Below are positions 60,496-64,000 of a stretch of DNA of 64,000 bases, one piece after another. Source of the DNA: Aldrovandia affinis (Eukaryota > Chordata > Actinopteri > Notacanthiformes > Halosauridae); assembly GCA_029706075.1 (NCBI GenBank), contig JAINUG010000026.1, positions 1,657,001-1,721,000 on the forward strand. Reading direction: 5' to 3'. Numbering within the stretch: position 1 is the stretch's first letter; every line of letters begins with the position of its first letter. The position numbers and the translations under genes are program-made. Below the pieces are notes generated by a model. That model was not told the DNA's origin and made no database searches. It saw only the letters and a list, made by a program, of their open reading frames with translations.

Positions 60496-60866
60496 GACAT
60501 GGAGTCCTTCCTTGATGATGTAGCAGCGGTGTGCTGGGACAGCATCAACTCCATCTCATCGCTTGATGATGCCTGGTCCTACTTTAAGAGCACATTCAGC
60601 TCCACCGTTGATAAACACGCTCCTCTGAAAAGATTCCGGACAAAAATCGATACAGCTCGTGGTTCTCCCACAACCTGGCAGAACTCATCCATGAGAAGAA
60701 CGCCCTCTGGCAGAAGGCCCGCTCTGGGACAGCGTCCCCTGCTGACCTGCTTGCCTTCAGGCAATGCAGAAATAGAGCCACTCAGGCGACCAGGGAGGCC
60801 AAAATCTCCCACTACAAGGAGAAATTTTCCACTTGTGGTTCGGACGCAAGAAAGTTCTGGAGAACG

Positions 60867-62288
60867 GTGAAATCAATGGAAAATAAATTGGATTCCCCTC
60901 ACCTTCCAGTCTCCATGACATTCAATGGTGTTGTTATCACTGACAAGCCTCGTATGGCCTCACTTTTTAATCAACACTTTGTCAATGCAACTCAGTCCTT
61001 TTCTGCTCCAGCTTCCACTGGCCCCCCACCAGACACCCAACCTCCCCCTTCCGACGACACCGGCTTTTCCTTCAAACCCTTCTCAATCTCAGAGGTGCAG
61101 GAGGAACTCTCCAGGCTGGATCCAAACAAATCTGCTGGCTTTGACGAGCTCGACCCCATGTTTCTAAAGGCAGCCGCTCATATCATTGCGGCCCCCATCA
61201 CAACTCTGTTTAATCTGTCCTTACAGTTCTCCGTCTTTCCCCCGGACTGGAAATCAGCCAGGATCTTCCCCCTCTTTAAGGGTGGCAATGGCTCCGATCC
61301 TAACTGCTACCGTCCTATCTCCATCCTTCCATGCCTAGCCAAAGTCCTGGAGAAGTTGGTTCTCAAACAGCTAAGCCACTTCCTGGACTCTAACCACATC
61401 CTTTCAGACCTTCAGTCTGGCTTCCGATCCGGACACGGATGTGTGACCGCCATCACGAAGGTCCTTGATGATGTCATCACAGCTTTAGCGGACAAGCAGG
61501 TCTGTATTGCCACCTTCATTGACCTTGCTAAAGCCTTTGACTCTGTCAAACACAGCATTCTTCTGCGTAGGCTATCCAGCATCGGTCTGTCCCCCTCTTG
61601 CTGTGCCTGGTTCGCCAGCTACCTTACTAACCGTGTCCAGCAGGTGAAGACTGGGAACACCGTCTCTGATCCCCTTGCCATCTCTAAAGGCGTGCCGCAG
61701 GGCTCTATCTTGGGCCCAACCTTATTCTCCATTTACATCAATGATGTCGCCAAAGCAGCGGGCAGTTCCTATATCCATCTTTACGCCGACGATACCATCC
61801 TGTACTCGGTTGGACCCTCCCTCCAATCTGCTGCAGCCACTCTCCAACTTAGCCTCAAGGCCGTAGAGAAATATTTTCTTAATCTCCATCTCCGTCTTAA
61901 CACTAAAAAGACCAATTGCATGCTCTTCACTCGGAAGAATGACCCCCCCAGCCTCCCCAAGATCAGCTGCGCCGATGGCGTGGCCTTGGAATTTGTAAAC
62001 TCCTACAAATACTTGGGCATCTGGCTGGACTCATCTCTATCTTTCAACACACACATCAACAACCTTCAGACCAAAATCAAAGCCAGAATAGCCTTCCTCT
62101 TTCGCAACAAAGCCTCTTTCACTCACGCTGCCAAACATATCCTGGTTAAGATGACAGTACTCCCAATTCTGGACTATGGCGACATCATCTACAGGACGGC
62201 TTCAGAAACGGCCCTCAAGAAACTGGACACTCCATCACGCCGCCATCCGCTTTGCCACCAATGCACCCTTCCACACTCATCACTGTAA
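60867..62288 (+). CDS. LINE reverse transcriptase, long open frame
   Basis: The 473-residue open frame contains CYRPISILPCLAKVLEKLV, FIDLAKAFDSVKHSILLRR (first catalytic Asp), GVPQGSILGPTLFSIYIND and HLYADDTILYSV (catalytic YADD). It continues with LNTKKTNCMLFTR, YKYLGIWLDSS and PILDYGDIIYRTAS. These are the RT blocks in order and place it in the L2-like part of the jockey superfamily. The frame breaks near 62220, beyond which 62176-62628 completes the C-terminus in another frame. It would make the LINE cDNA by target-primed reverse transcription if linked to its endonuclease, which lies upstream in other frames. Confidence 0.9.
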   Translation: MKSMENKLDSPHLPVSMTFNGVVITDKPRMASLFNQHFVNATQSFSAPASTGPPPDTQPPPSDDTGFSFKPFSISEVQEELSRLDPNKSAGFDELDPMFLKAAAHIIAAPITTLFNLSLQFSVFPPDWKSARIFPLFKGGNGSDPNCYRPISILPCLAKVLEKLVLKQLSHFLDSNHILSDLQSGFRSGHGCVTAITKVLDDVITALADKQVCIATFIDLAKAFDSVKHSILLRRLSSIGLSPSCCAWFASYLTNRVQQVKTGNTVSDPLAISKGVPQGSILGPTLFSIYINDVAKAAGSSYIHLYADDTILYSVGPSLQSAAATLQLSLKAVEKYFLNLHLRLNTKKTNCMLFTRKNDPPSLPKISCADGVALEFVNSYKYLGIWLDSSLSFNTHINNLQTKIKARIAFLFRNKASFTHAAKHILVKMTVLPILDYGDIIYRTASETALKKLDTPSRRHPLCHQCTLPHSSL

Positions 62289-62628
62289 ACTCTACGACAT
62301 GGTTGACTGGCCCTCCCTCAAAACCCGGCGATCCCTCCACTGGCATCACTTTATATACAAAACATTACTAGGCAAGACACCATGCTACCTCACTTCTCTC
62401 CTCCATATAGCCTACAATGCACACAACACTAGGTCAAGCGAGTACATCAAGCTTTCCATCCCCAGCTCAGCCAGATACAGAACTGACTTCGGCCGCACCT
62501 CCTTCCGCTTTGCAGCAGCAAACGACTGGAACACTTGCCAAAGCACTCTTAAACTCGCAACCTTGACATCACTTTCCATCTTTAAGCAAAATCTCAATCA
62601 ATTTTTTGTTGACTGCTGTACCTGCTGA
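62176..62628 (+). pseudogene. LINE C-terminal domain in a shifted frame
   Basis: This frame continues the reverse transcriptase: NWTLHHAAIRFATNAPFHTH, HCKLYDMVDWPSLKTRRSLH, WHHFIYKTLLGKTPCYLTSL and later FRFAAANDWNTCQSTL. The ATN-HHC-LY-VDWPSL and A-NDWN pattern matches C-termini of L2-type elements. It overlaps the main RT frame at about 62176-62288, so a single frameshift near 62220 explains the split. Confidence 0.8.
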
Positions 62629-62640
62629 TTAGCTCCGGAT

Positions 62641-62641
<1 letters not shown>

Positions 62642-62699
<58 letters not shown>

Positions 62700-62702
62700 A
62701 CA
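62642..62702. repeat. (CA)n tract in the LINE 3' UTR
   Basis: About 28 CA units directly after the LINE stop codon, inside its 3' UTR. Confidence 0.95.
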
Positions 62703-64000
62703 CTACCCCCCTCTACAGTTTAGTACCTCCCAGCCCTCTCTTCGCACTTCAGCTTTCCACTGCTTCCCATGACTTAGATACGTGCCCCATATGATCAGTG
62801 GATTCCTGCTTTTATACATTCTGTGTATAATTGTACATATGTTGTTACTTGTTTATATGTTTATTCGTTGTTGTTTTTTATTTTGTTATTTATTAGACTA
62901 TGACAAAGTAGCTATTCTTACCTGACCCTTCTTGGCCAGGTCACGAGAGTCTACTTTGCCCTATAGGTGTGAGTGTGTAAGTGAATGGTGTATGTACCCA
63001 GGTATGTACCCAGGCTGCCATTGTAAATAAGAACTTGTTCTTAATGGCTTGCCTGGCTAAATAAAGGTTAAATAAAAATAAATAAAATATGCAAATAATG
63101 CGCACATTATGCCGCACGCAGGCTCTCAACAACACGACAGCTGATCAACAATTACAACAGTAGGCTAGATTAGGGTGGGTTAAATGCAGAGTAAATTTCC
63201 CCACATGGATCAATAAAGTAATCTACTAATACACTTGTGTCACTGTGCACATTCACTTCACTCAAATGACGCAAATAGTAAAGCACTCACCCGTCACTTG
63301 TAAATAAAGTCCATGCGTCTGTCTTTTTTGAGAAAGCGTTCAATAACATCCTCATGTAGTTGTCCTTTTTGCCTCAGTTGATTGAGCAGTTCTTTCTCAA
63401 TGGAGAGAGACGCCAAAGAAGACAGTCTGAAATTTGATTAAACATTGCTCGGTTTGGTCATACGCTACGCTTGAAAGCCAGACTCGTGTTTAGTGCTTTC
63501 AAAGTCATAGATCGCAAGTTCAGGACTAAATAAAAGGTACCCAGGATGGTAATTTAACATTTTATCTTGTTTCTGGTGAAATTTCATTGAAATCTGTCGA
63601 TGCGAAATGCGATATTTTTGACCCGGAATGTGAGATATCTTTGCCCAAAAGCTCACTGCCTGCCGTGGTTTTTGCAGTGTCGCGGCGGGTGCGCAACATG
63701 TAATTATGTGATTAATTGATTATGTAATGTAATTTCAGATCATTTAAATTAAGATATATATCATATCTTTTTTAGAATGCTTCAATCTGTAATTACTGAA
63801 AATGTAATGCAATTATCTTTATTTTTAAGAAAGTTATGGCCATTTATGTTATTGGATCACAGCTTTTGTTTCAAGCCCATTGAAAAGCAATGGGGGTCAA
63901 TATGCAGATTTTCGAGTGTTAAAATGACCATAACTTCCTTAAAACGTAACATATGAGAGTGAATAAGGTATACAATTTCATGAATTGTCATGCTCTATCT

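Larger units (their letters stand above)
59201..63087 (+). mobile_element. L2-type (jockey superfamily) LINE, nearly full coding length, nested in the hAT copy
   Basis: It runs from an N-terminal region with a 2A-like motif, through AP-endonuclease and reverse transcriptase, to a C-terminal domain (ends 62628). A 3' UTR with a (CA)n tract follows, and the end TTGTAAATAAGAACTTGTTC to AAATAAAGGTTAAATAAA is typical of teleost L2-type LINEs. TATG at 59197-59200 and 63088-63091 may be a short target duplication. Only a handful of frame breaks interrupt it, so it is relatively young. Confidence 0.9.
41256..64000 (-). other. ncam2: Probable ncam2 intron 1 (partial) or 5' flank
   Basis: No minus-strand signal-peptide exon ending in a phase-1 donor was found, so this 22.7 kb is most simply intron 1. 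It is densely loaded with mobile elements from 44.4 kb on. About 41.3-44.3, 46.8-48.2, 54.3-56.6 and 57.7-59.0 kb show no feature beyond short microsatellites. Confidence 0.6.
59099..64000 (-). mobile_element. Second copy of the 45.3-kb hAT, split by a LINE and cut by the window edge
   Basis: 59099-59195 repeats 45305-45402 and 63088-64000 repeats 45403 to about 46290, both nearly base for base. Between them lies the 3.9-kb LINE. The minus-strand transposase C-terminus recurs at about 63303-63435 (SIEKELLNQLRQKGQ and RRMDFIYK). The right terminus is outside the window. Confidence 0.92.

Overview
The window is vertebrate nuclear DNA, most likely from a ray-finned fish. It carries seven minus-strand exons that encode the amino-terminal immunoglobulin (Ig) domains of a neural cell adhesion molecule, best matched to NCAM2 (called OCAM/RNCAM in some literature). 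The introns are filled with fish-type repeats: tRNA-derived SINEs, V-SINE-like SINEs, L2- and CR1-type LINEs, hAT, Tc1 and possible piggyBac elements. No bacterial-style operons, CRISPR arrays or RNA genes are present. The species cannot be named from the sequence.

The gene runs right to left. Exons lie at 41255-41181 (start of Ig1), 33642-33436 (rest of Ig1), 31181-31038 and 28101-27964 (Ig2), 11231-11114 and 7941-7781 (Ig3), and 1448-1303 (first half of Ig4). All are bounded by AG/GT, all intron phases agree, and together they give 989 coding bases in one open frame. The exon-intron plan, two exons per Ig domain, is that of the NCAM family. The signal-peptide exon is not visible to the right, so 41256-64000 is probably intron 1, which is very long in NCAM2. 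The rest of Ig4, Ig5, the fibronectin repeats and the membrane anchor lie beyond the left edge.

Repeats by region. Intron 7: a tRNA-SINE head near 4.6 kb. Intron 6: a TG/CA tract against the exon 7 acceptor, a 28-bp minisatellite interrupted by an unexplained hairpin-rich segment, and a 1.1-kb hAT element with a BED-finger remnant. Intron 5: a LINE 3' end, a V-SINE, a SINE with a 12-bp target duplication, and a decayed CR1 with an esterase-type ORF1. Intron 4: a SINE head. Intron 2: a SINE carrying a nested hAT MITE, two L2 3' portions and two further SINE copies. Intron 1: a V-SINE, a 1.47-kb hAT with an 8-bp duplication, a possible solo LTR, a piggyBac-like remnant, two deleted Tc1 elements, a palindromic MITE, a SINE, and a second copy of the same hAT split by a nearly full-coding L2-type LINE with a 2A-like motif.

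The most noteworthy items are the two nested insertions dated by their duplications, the uninterrupted hAT copy at 45.3 kb that serves as an empty-site control for the LINE at 59.2-63.1 kb, the hairpin array at 8.97-9.41 kb, the SINE-like segment inside a LINE 3' UTR, and the splice sites of exons 7 and 8. I found no clear new multi-gene system.
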